Shown one piece after another: positions 25,158 through 44,729 of a stretch of 64,000 nucleotides of DNA (the stretch's first letter is position 1; every line of letters begins with the position of its first letter). The notes below the pieces were generated by a model. The model did no database searches. It was not told the DNA's origin and saw nothing but the letters and a program-made list of their open reading frames with translations. A program made the translations under genes and the position numbers. Origin of the DNA: Siphlonurus alternatus (Eukaryota; Arthropoda; Insecta; Ephemeroptera; Siphlonuridae); contig OX463784.1 in NCBI GenBank assembly GCA_949825025.1, positions 13,869,283 through 13,933,282 of the forward strand. Reading direction: 5' to 3'.

Positions 25158-25312
25158 GGATGGTCAATGTTGCCAAACCTACTCCATAATAGATGGTGCG
25201 GGCGGACGATTGAAAGAATGACGAGTCTGAGGAGACTGAGATGGGGGAGATAGAGAGAAGGCATTGAACTTTGTTATTACCTGAGCAGAGTGAAAGCTGA
25301 CCCCCGTAGAAA
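25158..25312 (+). repeat. Dispersed repeat N (copy 1)
   Basis: TGGTCAATGTTGCCAA, then TAGATGGTGCGGGCGGACGA, then a GA-rich segment, then AAGGCATTGA and TTATTACCTG. The same blocks occur in order at 36132-36430, where the GA-rich segment is expanded. Confidence 0.65.
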
Positions 25313-25626
25313 AAAATAACATAATATTTACATTATTTACTTGTATTCATTCATATTTATTTCTTTTTAAATAAATAAAATTTTATTTATTGAGGGTGGG
25401 TGGGAGTTTTATATGATTTTATTGAAATAATAATTCTTATTATATTATTTATTACCTCTTATGTTAATATATTATAAGAAAAGTGAGAAAACCTTTCTGC
25501 ATAATCTACGTTGAGTTATATAATAATATTAATAATCTTTAAAATTTCCTACTTAAAAATTATGTATAATATATTTATATTATGTTAGCAAAGTGAAAGA
25601 TGATAAATATATCGTTTATTTCCTAC

Positions 25627-25662
<36 letters not shown>

Positions 25663-26128
25663 AATTAAACACAAAAATATTTTATTATACTCTGCACGTT
25701 GTAATACTTCGCTGGGTTAAAAGCAATAAAAAAATTACTCATTTTTTATTTTAAGTTCTATTAATTTTTCTTTTGGCGATGTACGGCATATGTATTATAT
25801 AAAAAATAGAATATCACTAATTATATAAAATAAAATACAAACATTCATGGATACCCTATTTACAACATACAATATCATGGAACAAACAATCATGTCACTT
25901 GGTCATCCACTAGAATAATATGCTAATTATATACATTCATATTATATGTGTTTGTCGTGTGTGTCGTCTTATTGTAATAGTGAATTTGAGTCATAGTGGG
26001 ATACAATTTTGGTGATTGACTTACATATACGAAAACTGAACATATTTATTATTAATGGAAATAAGATGGAAATAAGAAACACAAATGCATGCAATGGATG
26101 CATAGAGAGTGACTTTCTCGTTTTTCTT
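25313..26128. other. AT-rich DNA with poly-T
   Basis: A poly-T run at 25629-25657; nothing else recognised. Confidence 0.5.
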
Positions 26129-26168
26129 ATCAAACTGCCCTCGTAAAATTCATATGTGAAGCAACATA

Positions 26169-26496
26169 ATGGGATATTAGAATGTGAAAATTTTAGTGGC
26201 TTAATTGAAAATTGAAAGAAGGGGTAAAAATATAGTACTGTGAATTTTTTCAGATTATTTTGAGACCGGGAACTAGTTTAAAAAAATTATTGAAACTCTA
26301 TTTTATGACGTCACGGGCGGCACAGCCCTATCCTTTTTCTTAAGGAGTGCCGCCCGTGACGTCATCAAAATAGACTTTCAATAATTTTGTAAAAATTGTT
26401 TTTCGGTCTCGGAAAAATCTGAAAAAAATCACAGTACCATATTTTTACCCCTTCTTTCGATTAAGCCACTAAAATTTTCACATTCTAATATCTCAT
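26169..26496. mobile_element. Family B palindromic MITE (B2)
   Basis: Same ends and body as the copy at 10210 (GGGATATTAGAATGTGAAAA; CATTCTAATATCTCAT) with TGACGTCA-type sites on both sides of a short spacer. Confidence 0.9.
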
Positions 26497-26683
26497 TATG
26501 TTTTTAATTTTACATAATTTATGTAAAACTAACAACCATTAAAATTTATAATATTTAATGACAAATAACATACTACTTATGAAATTTTTCTTTCTTTTAT
26601 ACCAACTCCGAAACTAATGTTTCTGTCATTATTTCCAAGAATTAAAAAATAAATAAATAAAAAATTAAAAAAATAAACAAAAG

Positions 26684-26868
26684 GATCGCTATTTCTACGA
26701 TCGTAACTTTGCGATCGTACTTTTCTCATTTAGAACCGGTTCTAAATTTCTTATCATACAACAGCATACGATACGAAGCTGAGTGTGCGCGAACAGCTGA
26801 TCGCATTGGTTATTATTTTTTTATCATACGCAGCGAAATCATGCGATTCTGTCTGCGACCGGCCTAAA
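26684..26868. mobile_element. Family J MITE (J1)
   Basis: Right end TGCGATTCTGTCTGCGAC then CGGCC. Body includes TTAGAACCGGTTCTAAATTT, CATACGATACGAAGCTGAGT and TATCATACGCAGCGAAATC. The left terminus is not clearly preserved. Related copies at 29817 and 49101. Confidence 0.75.
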
Positions 26869-27119
26869 TACTCTATTCCTGCATAATACTTAATGTAATT
26901 TATTATTTGCCATTTTTGAATTATTATTGGAAATAATGACGGAAACATTAGTTTTTTAACTTGCGTAAAAAATTAAATTAAATAAAAATAATTATAATTG
27001 CTGTGCGTAAATATGCAAATAGCAAATGTGTCACACGATTTTCACGAGGGCAGTTGGAATAAAAAAAAATAATAATAAGTCACAGTACATGCATTCAATA
27101 CATTCAATACTTGCGGTTT

Positions 27120-27125
27120 TTTATT
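27120..27125 (-). promoter_or_regulatory. Candidate polyadenylation signal AATAAA
   Basis: On the minus strand, AATAAA lies about 30 bp beyond the stop codon of the MULE-YqaJ gene, a plausible position for its 3' end. The motif is common by chance in AT-rich DNA. Confidence 0.4.
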
Positions 27126-27156
27126 TCCGTTTGAAAATATATGATGTTCACACGCA

Positions 27157-34751
<7,595 letters not shown>

Positions 34752-34980
34752 TTTTAATACTAACGCAAGTAACGAAATATATTATAATTTAGAAGAAGCA
34801 AATCACAACATCCCTGTACTTTGTGTCTCGCTCAACTGACGGCACAAGTGTCTGTTGCCACTCAGGAAGGGAGAAAAGTACCGTAAGGTCATAAAGCTCA
34901 TACCTCTTTGCAGCCCTGAGTGAGCTATAAATAGTCAAAAAGGCAACTTGCCTGTTGTAGTTCTCCCCCAATATCTATTA
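34752..34980 (-). promoter_or_regulatory. Putative 5' flank/promoter of MULE-YqaJ gene
   Basis: Less AT-rich than average. A TATAAATA string on the plus strand at about 34926-34933 reads CTATTTATAG on the gene's strand; it could act as a TATA-like element but is not diagnostic. A GC-rich MITE lies immediately upstream. Confidence 0.3.
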
Positions 34981-35130
34981 GAGGTCTGCACGGGCTCGGG
35001 CCGGGCAGCGGGCGGTGTGCAACGGGCCTGGGTCGGGCCGCGCTGCGGAAAAACTTTCACGGGCCCGGGCAGGACCGGCAGCAGCAGCCAATATGGGCCG
35101 GGCCTCAAAAATCCGGACCGTGCAGACCTC
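34981..35130. mobile_element. GC-rich palindromic MITE (family L)
   Basis: Ends GAGGTCTGCACGGGCTCGGG and GGACCGTGCAGACCTC. The interior is full of GGGCC/GGCCC blocks and CpG, in sharp contrast to the AT-rich surroundings. About 150 bp long, 230 bp upstream of the MULE-YqaJ start codon. Target duplication not resolved. Confidence 0.75.
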
Positions 35131-35633
35131 TTTCTACACTGTATTAATTGCTGTTTCATAGGGAACCATATCAACCTTTCTCGCAAATTATTAAAAATTA
35201 ATCAATTAATAATATTATATATTAATAAGAATTAATACTTTAAATTTTATGTTTCCTTATTATTAAATACAAAATTTTAAATGATAAGGAAGCAGCAAAT
35301 AAGAAATATTAATATATGTAAATCACATCATATATACATAATAATAAATATTATATGTTATTATAATTATAGGGTACGAACATAATTATATATATTATAT
35401 TCTCATGCCTTCTTTTTTATTTATTAAACTTTTATATAATACAATTAATTTGTAAAATATAACTAATTATTGTTAAGAAAAATTACGTTCATGAATTGGA
35501 ATGGGATAAGCGGAATTATTTACGAACCAATAACTCCAGAATTAGTAAGTATCCCCTGGTTATACCCCCCTTCTCCCCCCCCCCCTCTCCCGCACATGAT
35601 ACAATGGCGAGTGGGCAACCCGGAATAAATTTT
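35131..35633. other. AT-rich DNA, then C-rich lead-in
   Basis: No gene recognised; CCCCCCTTCTCCCCCCCCCC near 35567-35590 precedes the CCCT array. Confidence 0.5.
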
Positions 35634-35969
35634 CTCCCTCCCTCCCTCCCTCCCTCCCTCCCTCCCTCCCTCCCTCCCTCCCTCCCTCCCTCCCTCCCTC
35701 CCTCCCTCCCTCCCTCCCTCCCTCCCTCCCTCCCTCCCTCCCTCCCTCCCTCCCTCCCTCCCTCCCTCCCTCCCTCCCTCCCTCCCTCCCCTCCCTCCCT
35801 CCCTCCCTCCCTCCCTCCCTCCCTCCCTCCCTCCCTCCCTCCCTCCCTCCCTCCCTCCCTCCCTCCCTCCCTCCCTCCCTCCCTCCCTCCCTCCCTCCCT
35901 CCCTCCCTCCCTCCCTCCCTCCCTCCCTCCCTCCCTCCCTCCCTCCCTCCCTCCCTCCCTCCCTCCCTC
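35634..35969. repeat. (CCCT)n microsatellite, about 335 bp
   Basis: CTCC tetranucleotide array with one phase slip (CCCCTCCC near 35789). The complementary strand is (GGGA)n. Frames encoding SLPP or GGRE repeats are artefacts. Confidence 0.97.
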
Positions 35970-36131
35970 TCTCTTTATTTTTTTCTCTTGCAGCAATTGT
36001 ATTACATTTATTATAACTCAACATAATTAGAGACGAAAAACTTATATATTATATTCCTTTATTACATTTATATATCTTTAATAATTATTATTATCAAATT
36101 ACTATCAAGAATAAATTAATGCCAAATGTGT

Positions 36132-36263
36132 GTATGGTCAATGTTGCCAATTATCCTCCTCTTTTAAACTTTGAATAGCTGGTGCGGGCGGACAATGGTC
36201 GTCAGCGAGTGAAAGGAACGGCCGAGGTTGAATGAAGTGATGGTATATCCGCGATCGAGAGAG

Positions 36264-36359
<96 letters not shown>

Positions 36360-36435
36360 GAGAGAGAGAGAGAGACAGAGACGAGAAAGAGAGAGAGAAA
36401 GGCATTGATTATTAGTTACTACCTGCATAAAAAAA
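36132..36435 (+). repeat. Dispersed repeat N (copy 2) with expanded (GA)n
   Basis: TGGTCAATGTTGCCAA, GCTGGTGCGGGCGGACAA, a (GA)n array at about 36256-36400 and then AAAGGCATTGA and TACTACCTG. It matches 25158-25312 around the array. Confidence 0.7.
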
Positions 36436-38455
36436 ATGTTGATTATTCTTCTAGAGGAAAAAAATAATGTTTACTTTTTACTTCTTTACTAAATATTATT
36501 TGGTTTTATTTTATTTACATCTTTATCTTTACATATTTTTCAAACTATATTCATTACTTTTTTATGAAACATGCATGCTAATTTTGGATCATTGTAAATA
36601 TTATAAAAATTGAAGAAATAAAATATTCAAATTAAATTATAATCTAAATTAAATAAATAAAAAAATCTAAATTGTGGATATTGAATATATTATGTAAGAA
36701 ATAAATCTTGTATTTTCTAAAACACATACAAACAAAAAATTTGACTTCTGAATTGAATATTAATTTTAAATTATTTATTGTTAATGTATGTATACTGATA
36801 TAAGTAATACAAAAAAAAACAGCATTGAAAAATGTAGTGAGAAAATGTGCAGGACACAAGCAGCAGGCCGAAGACTACAGCAGCAATAAAATTGAACAAA
36901 GGACTCCAATGTTGCCGCTTGTTGTCTGGGTAGTTTCTATAGAAACTGAGTATTCTTCCCTCCCAAGGCCCTCCCCCTGTTGCTAGTTCCTCCTTCCCAA
37001 CAATTTTAGTGCAGAGGGCAGCAGGTACTGCAAATTTTCTATGCGTTTTTCAATGGTAATTTTTTTTATTCGAGGTTTTGACCACTTTTTTTGAAAAATG
37101 GTTAATCGCAGAAACAATTAAACTTTATTTCATAGATCATAAGATTGCGGAGCAGGACCTCTGAGATTTTCATGTCTGTCCGTTAATTCTGTTCTATAAC
37201 AAAGTAATAAATAACAAAAACATAATTCGCTTGATAGTTATAAAAAAAATTAAAAGTGCATCATAAAGTGCATGCAAAATGCTCAAGATGTCAGGGGTCC
37301 AAGAAATCGCTATTTTCTATGTTTAAAAAAATAAAGCATAATGATAGGTGCAAGAGAACTTTAAAAAATTATAGGAAAACCTCGTTAATTATTTACCTGT
37401 AATTAGCAGGTTCATAATTAATTAAATATTTTTTTCACTATTTTTAAAAATTGTACTGGTGTACCCTCTACAACATCCTAAAAAATCTTTTTAATCAAAC
37501 GAATTTTATTTTTCCTTTTTTTTCGACCCGCCCACCCTTAAATGTGCATACAGCATATACTGTATTTGATAAATTGTGTTTTTCCATCGGCTCATACTCG
37601 ATATCATCATTGACTCAGACTTTACCTCTATGATCACCGGTATAGTTGACTTCCACTTTACTTTTTGTTGTGAAATGTGTTAGTGTAGCTAAAGGAGGTT
37701 TGTTGTGTCCTGGCGTCCTTTCCATCGTCCTAAAGCAAGCGCCCAGGAGAATTCCTCTAACCAGATGACTGGACTAGTTTTTACTTTTTACCACACATTT
37801 TTTTTTTTTTTGTCATTGCTTTATAGTATATACGATTTTGTCTATAATGATATTTTCTAATATAAGTTTGTTACTTTTTTTATATGACATTATTGTTGTT
37901 ATTTCTGTGATTCATTGTATAAAATATATATTTTTAAATTTATAACGAAATGAAGTTTAACATTATGCCCAACTGTATAATAATTTGCGTTAATTCTTTC
38001 TTGTTTGATTTTTTAAGAAATTATTTAGTAAAATTACACACCAAATAAGTAAATTATGTAAACTATAAACTTTTTATAAGAGGGAAAATTCTTAAAGATT
38101 TTAAGGTAAACGAGTTTAAACAATGCTAAATAAATATACTCTTTGTTAACTATTTTTCATGTTTTTACATTTTTAATTAACTTATAATGTATAAATAATG
38201 CAAGCACATAAATTAACTACAAAGTTTTTTAAAAATAGTTCGAATATCCAGTTACTCCTATTTATTATGATTATGCTGGTAAAAAGGTCTTATGAGAAGT
38301 AGCTCGGTTTAGGCTGAAAATTTTAGGCAATTTATGGCATTATATCGATGTTTCCATGATTTCTTAGTTACATTTGGTAAATGCTGGAATTAATAAATTA
38401 TAACTTGGTGATCTCCACGAAGCATCTTTCTCCTTAGTGTATGGGTGGTCCTAAT
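36436..38455. other. Mostly AT-rich; unassigned GC-richer patch 36840-37030
   Basis: The patch has CAGCAGGCCGAAGACTACAG and CTCCAATGTTGCCGCTTG. I do not recognise it; a loose resemblance to repeat N is possible. No gene recognised in the rest. Confidence 0.4.
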
Positions 38456-38456
38456 C

Positions 38457-38560
38457 AGGCGCAGATCCAAGGGGGGGGGGATGGGGGCGATTTAAGCCAA
38501 TCAGAACTTACCCTCCATAAGCCGGTAGGGGGTGATCATACTTCCAACAGTAAAGAAAAA
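38457..38560. mobile_element. Fragment with hAT-like MITE end
   Basis: CAGGCGCAGATCCAAGGGGG closely matches the terminal repeat of the 149-bp element at 42566 (CAGGCGCGGATCCAG). The opposite end was not found, so this is probably a truncated or diverged relative. Confidence 0.45.
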
Positions 38561-38564
38561 GTCC

Positions 38565-39168
38565 TGTGTAAATCTTATACATACTAAATGGAGGGTTAAT
38601 TTTCGTGTCCAAAAACTCATATACCTCTGGACACCAAGAACCTTGCTATGTCTGTAAGCGTAATCTATAGAGGCGTGTTGGACTTAAACTCTTTAGTATT
38701 ATATATTTAGACTGGATGCTCTTCTTACCTCCCCAAAATTTCAAATATTTGTCTTTTGGAGCTGCAGCGTCATGCAGCAAATGATAGGAAACGTTCATGT
38801 TGTCTTAATATCTTGTACAGTATATTCCTTGTACTAGGTCAGATTTTATAAAAAGATTATAAATAATGTTTTATATAAAATAAATATACTTAAATAAAGT
38901 TTAAAAACTGAGTTTTGTATCTCTTGTAGAAAAACTTTGTTGAGTATGTTTCTATAGTTTTCATCTTTGCGATATTATGTTTGATGTTAGAAAATATTGT
39001 AGTAAAACTTTTGACTTACATTGTATGATATGTTCTCATAAATTTACTTTTATAAAACTTGCTTGTGTAGAAAAATATGTATTGAATTTTTATTTGATTT
39101 TAAGATAAATGTAGAACTTGCTACATTTTTGATATTTTTTTTTTGTACTTTTTTTATACATATCGATC
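38565..39168. other. AT-rich DNA without recognised features
   Basis: No gene or clear repeat recognised. Confidence 0.5.
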
Positions 39169-39307
39169 GGATGCGATTCACGAAGCAGTTAGACAGGTTT
39201 CTAACCACGTTTAACTTAACCACGTTTAACTATACTTATTTTACGTGTTAAACTATCTTAGTTAAACGTGGTTAGAAACCTGGCTAACAGCTTTGTGAAT
39301 TGCACCC
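39169..39307. mobile_element. Family G palindromic MITE (G3)
   Basis: GGATGCGATTCACGAAGCAG...AGGTTTCTAACCACG on the left; CGTGGTTAGAAACCTGGCTA...TGAATTGCACCC on the right. The centre has ACTTAACCACGTTTAACT with its own symmetry. Confidence 0.85.
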
Positions 39308-39309
39308 GA

Positions 39310-42290
39310 TATTCAGTCTACAATAAATTGAAGTAATTAATTTTTTTTTATGATTGTGCTGCACTTCATGTTGCCTGAAATCTTCCACATTCCTTTTTAC
39401 AGTTTATCACTAATTATTCTTCAACAGTAAAATATATACCTCTACGTTACAAACATGACTATATAGGATATATTAAAATATTATACGTAAAATATTGCGT
39501 AAAAATCATAATAATATATCCTGCAGCAATATTAATATTGGGTAAAAAACGTATGATATTGAGCATTTTCTATGTATCAATCTCTTGACACGGGCAATAA
39601 GTTGGCACTTGAGTCTCTTGAAAGCAGCAAAAGTGGATAGGGCGTTCTTCCCTCACATGTTGGGGGTAAGTCAAACATGAGCAGACAAGTACAATAGTCA
39701 AGAACAGAGACTTGCAAAGTGACTTACTCTGAGGAGTTCATCTGCATGCACAGATGGCTACAGGAAGTTTAGAATCAAATGTAAAACTTTATAAGTGAGA
39801 TACAGTTGCAAGGTGGTGTCATGTTATACAGTTTACCAGAGGCCCAGGGAGTTTCTCTTACAACGCAATTCAAATTTTAGGATACGCATTTGTTTTTTGT
39901 TTTTTTCTTTTAGGTGCTACATTTAATAACTAGAAACAATATTTACAAAATTATATTAAATTATTGCGAAATTTTCAATAGATCTTTACTTTATAGTTAT
40001 AGAGAATATAATATTGTTAAGGCAACAATTCCAAATATTTCACGAGGTTTCAAATATATAAAATATAAATTTATCATTTATAGATTTGAAACATAACCTC
40101 TTTACTTGCTTCTTAAATGTTGATTTAAAATGATGGATAAATACTCGTAAATCGAAATCTTGACGGTATCCGCAGAGTTGCATTTAACGGGTTAATCTTA
40201 ACATTATTGTATAAGAAGTTAACTTTATATAAATTTATATTAAAATTTAATATCTTAGATAATTCATTACAAATTAAATTTTTTAAATACATTTTAAAAT
40301 ATTTTAAAACAATTTTTTAACTTATTAATTAAATTATAAAACATTATTATAAAATTATAAAATTTATTAAGTTTATTAAATTTTATGTTAACATTTTTAT
40401 TCAATTGTTGTTTTTTTTAAGTATTAAATTATTGTTATGCTTAATTTTCTTTTGACATTCATAAACTTTACTCATTCTTTGTGTTCAATAAATAATTTAT
40501 TATTATAAACTTTACTCATTCAGGTATTATTCAATTAATTAATTTACAATATATTTTCTGTATAATATATTATTTTTAGAACCATATACTGATATAAAAT
40601 ATATATACGTGAGAGAGAATGTGTGAAGCTGACTATAGCACACATAACACGAGAGTGCAAAGCGATGTTTCAGTCGGTACAGCCACACAATGCTGCCTCA
40701 GACTTTAATGGATTGCAAGCACAAACACAACAGCAGAAACAGCACGCTCCTCTCACCCTATAGCTCTTTCAAACACCACACATATAACTTTTTTTTTTCT
40801 TTTCTCTCACACACACACACAAAATCCAACTCCCAATCTATCCAACACGTCTTTCAATATAATTTTATTGTACGGTAAAAAAAAAAAACAATATATAATA
40901 ATAAAATAGAAGTCATCATAGATATTATTATTATTTTTATTATGTGATTGGATCTTATAAAAGATACTTTGAACAATAAGATTACCTTTGTACAATTGTA
41001 AGTGCAGCAATTTTTATATGTATGTATTATTATATAATTTTTGTCTTAAATAATTTGAAAGTAAATTTTATAACTGTTACCATTGCAAGTGTAATTCAAA
41101 ACAAAATTATTCTGATTTGAAATTTGTGGAACGTTAAATAATGTGTATTTCTATATACTGGGTCACAATGCCTAAAACAGAAATTAGAAAAATATATAAG
41201 GTGATTGTCACAAAGTTGACAAAATAGTTTAGAAAGGCCTGAAGTTTTTTTTCTGAATCCAATTTGCAAATGACCAAAAAGTGGATGAGAAATGACAAGC
41301 AGTGACGAAGAAGCGTTTTCTTTTGGACTGACAGCTGACAGGCAATCTTTATGTGATTTTCAATGTTCTGTTTATGCGTAATTTCTCATTTTATATTCAA
41401 TACAATTCATGTATTATCAATGTAAGGTAATATTTTTATTGTTTTGAGTGCATAATTACGTACAACCTCATTGTTATTATTTTAATTTCAAATAAGTAGA
41501 TGAAAATTATTATATCTGAAACTTGTTAATAATTATAATTATTATAATCAATATCTTACTGTATTAAAATCTGGATTCAGAAAAACTTAAAAAGGAGAAT
41601 TTTTATTTGAACATATGAGGGAAATTTGTACTTATTTAAAAATAAAAAATAAATGTATATAAAAGTTAAATCATTATTTCTAAACTACAGATAAATATCA
41701 TTAAAGAGAAAAATAAAATTAATATTGTAATTATTTCAACAGTATTAAATTTGCATGTTAATATAATATGTAAATAAAATTATAGACAAAATTAAAAAAT
41801 AAATCATTCAAAATTTTTCTTATTTGTTTGTCACTAATATTATTATTACTAAAAAATTAAGCTTTAATATAATAAAGTGCTACTTAAAATATTTTGTAGA
41901 CTGATGTTTATAGCTTTAATTATTTTTAAAAGTTTAGTGAAAAAATGTTTAATTTTAGATTTCCTGTATATATAAGTACATATTTAAAAATTGCAAGAAA
42001 ATGTTTTATCACATAACAGCCATACAATTAAAACTCATTACATCCAGTAGGCTAGAGTATCGATGACGTTAATGATATTATCATAATTATGTTTTAAAGT
42101 CTCCATTAAAGCAGTTTAATTATCGTTAAGTGGATGATACTCCTACTCGTCAGTAATGAGCGACGAACCAATCATTTGGAAGAGCTTACTGAAACGATGC
42201 AACGTTTTATATCCAAGATGAATTAGATATTCGAGGTTAGTTACTAATGCAGATTTCAGTTATATAATATTCATTGTGGAAGTTGACAGA
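39310..42290. other. AT-rich DNA without recognised features
   Basis: No gene recognised. A short (CA)n at about 40808-40821. The 62- and 67-codon frames at 40690-41010 have no domain similarity. Confidence 0.45.
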
Positions 42291-42471
42291 TATAGTCATC
42301 TCCACTTTTCTTTTGTGTGACGTCACGAACCTTCATCCTGTAATACATTACAAAGAAAATACGAGCTTGACATTTTCCATCAATCTTTGCAAAAAATTGC
42401 AAAGACATGTAAATAATTAAAATGTATGCTTAATTATGTATAATATGTTACCAAGATTTTAGTAATATATT

Positions 42472-42769
42472 GGGTGCGATTCACGAAGAAGTTAGCCAGG
42501 TTTCTAACCACTTTTAACTGTACCTGTTTTTCGTGTTAAACCACCTATTTAAACGTGGTTAACTTCAGGCGCGGATCCAGAACCAAATTTCCGGAGGGGC
42601 TGTCTCCATAAGGCTAATGCCAAAGAAACAAATTAGAGTGGGGGAAATGCCTATATTGCCCATGTTAAATACAAAATTTAACCTCCCTCAGCCACCCCCC
42701 TGGATTTGCGTCTGGTTAAGTTAAACGTGGTTAGAATAGAAATCTGGCTAATTGCTTCGTGAATCGCGC
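42472..42769. mobile_element. Family G palindromic MITE (G4), itself interrupted
   Basis: Left GGGTGCGATTCACGAAGAAG...AGGTTTCTAACC; right GTTAGAATAGAAATCTGGCT...TTCGTGAATCGCGC. Without the 149-bp insertion near its right arm, it has the usual family G length of about 140 bp. Confidence 0.8.
42566..42714. mobile_element. hAT-like MITE nested in G4
   Basis: Ends CAGGCGCGGATCCAG and CTGGATTTGCGTCTG are inverted repeats. Flanks GTTAACTT (42558-42565) and GTTAAGTT (42715-42722) are a 7/8 target duplication. Removing the insert restores the G-family arm sequence GTGGTTAAGTTAAACG. Confidence 0.75.
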
Positions 42770-42879
42770 AAAATTGTAGTCTGTTTTTTTTTTGTAATAA
42801 ATATAATAAATAAAAAAAATAGGAAGGTTGCGTGACGTCAAACCAATGATAAATGGAGACGACTTTATGATGTTCTGTT

Positions 42880-43018
42880 TGTTCAGTTTTGAAAATTTGC
42901 AGAGGGCTTCGCTGCAGAAGTACTAACCTATGTGTTAAATTGCAATACTGAAAAGGTCAGAAAACCCTACATTTTCCACTACTTCTGGAGGGAATATGGA
43001 ATATCACATGGAATCTTC
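42880..43018. repeat. Family F fragment (right half)
   Basis: CTAACCTATGTGTTAAATTG, then CATTTTCCACTACTTCTGGA and GGGAATATGGAATATC follow the right half of the full family F element at 48814-49023. The left half is absent. Confidence 0.5.
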
Positions 43019-43019
43019 T

Positions 43020-44562
43020 GTATTGGATCCAATAAACAAATCAAATCATATTGTTTCATTCAGTAAATGAAGTATTGAACAGAAGTTAAGCTGGTATTAC
43101 ATGATACACTTTTTCTAATTATTGTATACAATTTTTTCTTTCAAGAAAACTTTAACTCTGTATGAAATTTTCTTGCAAGGAAAAATTTTATATGCAAATT
43201 GTATCGTGTAATACCGGCTTTATGTTGTCTGTCTCTGTCTATAATAAAAAGTAAATAAATAAAAAAGTATTATAGTGTATGAAGTATTAATCTTTTGAAA
43301 AATATTTTTAATTGCTTGCAAAACTTCCTTGAGTAAGCAGCTTTAATGGGCTTCGAAATTAACCTAGAAATTTTAAGTATAAGTAAATTTGATATTAAAT
43401 TACAATACTTAAAAATGTCTAGACTAAAACCTATTCTAAGTTTTTTGCGGATGAACTTGATTCACTATCCATTATTTCGTGTATTATATTTACGTTTTAA
43501 ATGCAATGTTTCTTTATAAAAACGTATGAAAATTATGCTGATTTGACAAAAAGACAGAAATATTCATTTAAATCAATGCTGAAAATCTAGAAAACTACAC
43601 TTGGGTTTTTGATTAATTTTTTATACAAATTAATTTCATGATATTAGTAAGCGCTCGCGCGCACAATGGACAAACTCCATGAAATACTTTTACTGTATAT
43701 ATTTGAATAGAGGGCTTCGAGTTATTTATTGTCAATTTTTTCAGATTCTTTTTTTAATCCTGTTTTTACCACCCTTAAAATCGAGAGGAAAGACGCTACG
43801 AAGTCATATTTATGCAACGTTTTCTCCTATGCTTGCGTGTTAAATTTTTGCATGACTATGACGTCATAGCGTTTTGCAACACGATTTTAATTGTTCAAAA
43901 AAACACTACATGATTTGAGGTCTTCAATTCAAAAATGCAAAATAAAAACAAATTTCACTGAAAGTTGTCCATTTTCAGATTTTACTATTTACTATTTTTC
44001 TTTTCACCGACCCTTAAAGTGAAATCATGTGCACTTAACGTCAATCACATTTACGTTATAATCATGATACGTTCACTTTGTATTAAATCCATGTCTGTGT
44101 GATATTAGCTTCAAAGAAAACTCGATGAAAGTGTAGTTAACTGACTGCACGGTTTGTTGGCTGCTTTTCAGACACCCTCATTTAAGAAACCTTCTAGACC
44201 TTCCCTTTAATTTTGTAATGTGATCAAAACCCATCATGATATCGCTTATATAATGAAACTGCATTAATGAGCTTGTTAATTTTTGTAATTATTTATTAAA
44301 AAGGTAAATTGAAAATATAATCCAAATTATATTTTATAATGTCCAAGATTGTAAAATTAGAAATTAATTAAATTACACTGTATTTTTGTCATGAAAATAA
44401 ATATCAAGTTATGTACACTCCTCGTTTCTGAAAAATTCCCAGAGAGTTGCAGAGACAAGGAGTGTACAAATTATATAATAATTCAAAATATAATAATTTT
44501 TCATTCCTTTGTATATTTAGCATATATTTAAAATGTAATTTATCAATATAATAACACTATAA
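43020..44562. other. AT-rich DNA; unassigned patch with TGACGTCA
   Basis: About 43690-44040 contains TTTTTTCAGATTCTTTTTTT, TATGACGTCATAGCG and a later TTTTCAGATTTTACTATTT, loosely recalling families A and B, but no clean terminal repeats could be set. No gene recognised. Confidence 0.35.
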
Positions 44563-44564
44563 TG

Positions 44565-44725
44565 TACAGTCTAACAGATCTTAGAATACCTGTAGACACT
44601 ATGACGCCAGCTTCAGACAGTCTAGACTGAATGGCGGCGCATCCATAAGATCCTTAATATTTATTTTCAAGATGTCCGCCGCGCGCAGTTGAATTCACAC
44701 GTAAACTAAGATTTGTAATACTGTA
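44565..44725. mobile_element. Family D MITE (D2)
   Basis: Left TACAGTCTAACAGATCTTAG; right, read in reverse, TACAGTATTACAAATCTTAG. The interior includes GGCGGCGCATCC and GTCCGCCGCGCG. Related to 9336-9516 by its ends only. Confidence 0.6.
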
Positions 44726-44729
44726 TTAT

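Larger units (their letters stand above)
42294..42864. mobile_element. Outer element of a nested set, TIRs about 40 bp
   Basis: Left AGTCATCTCCACTTTTCTTT followed by GTGTGACGTCACGAACCTTC. The right end read in reverse is AGTCGTCTCCATTTATCATT followed by GGTTTGACGTCACGCAACCTTC. The two align over about 40 bp with scattered mismatches. A family G MITE lies inside. No transposase and no clear target duplication seen. Confidence 0.5.

Noticed and set aside
35496..36026. Long frames of SLPP or GGRE repeats on both strands
   Set aside because: Translation of the (CCCT)n array; open in all frames because the unit lacks stops.
43690..44040. Another family A/B copy
   Set aside because: Shares only TTTTTTCAGATT-like strings and one TGACGTCA; arms and termini could not be paired.
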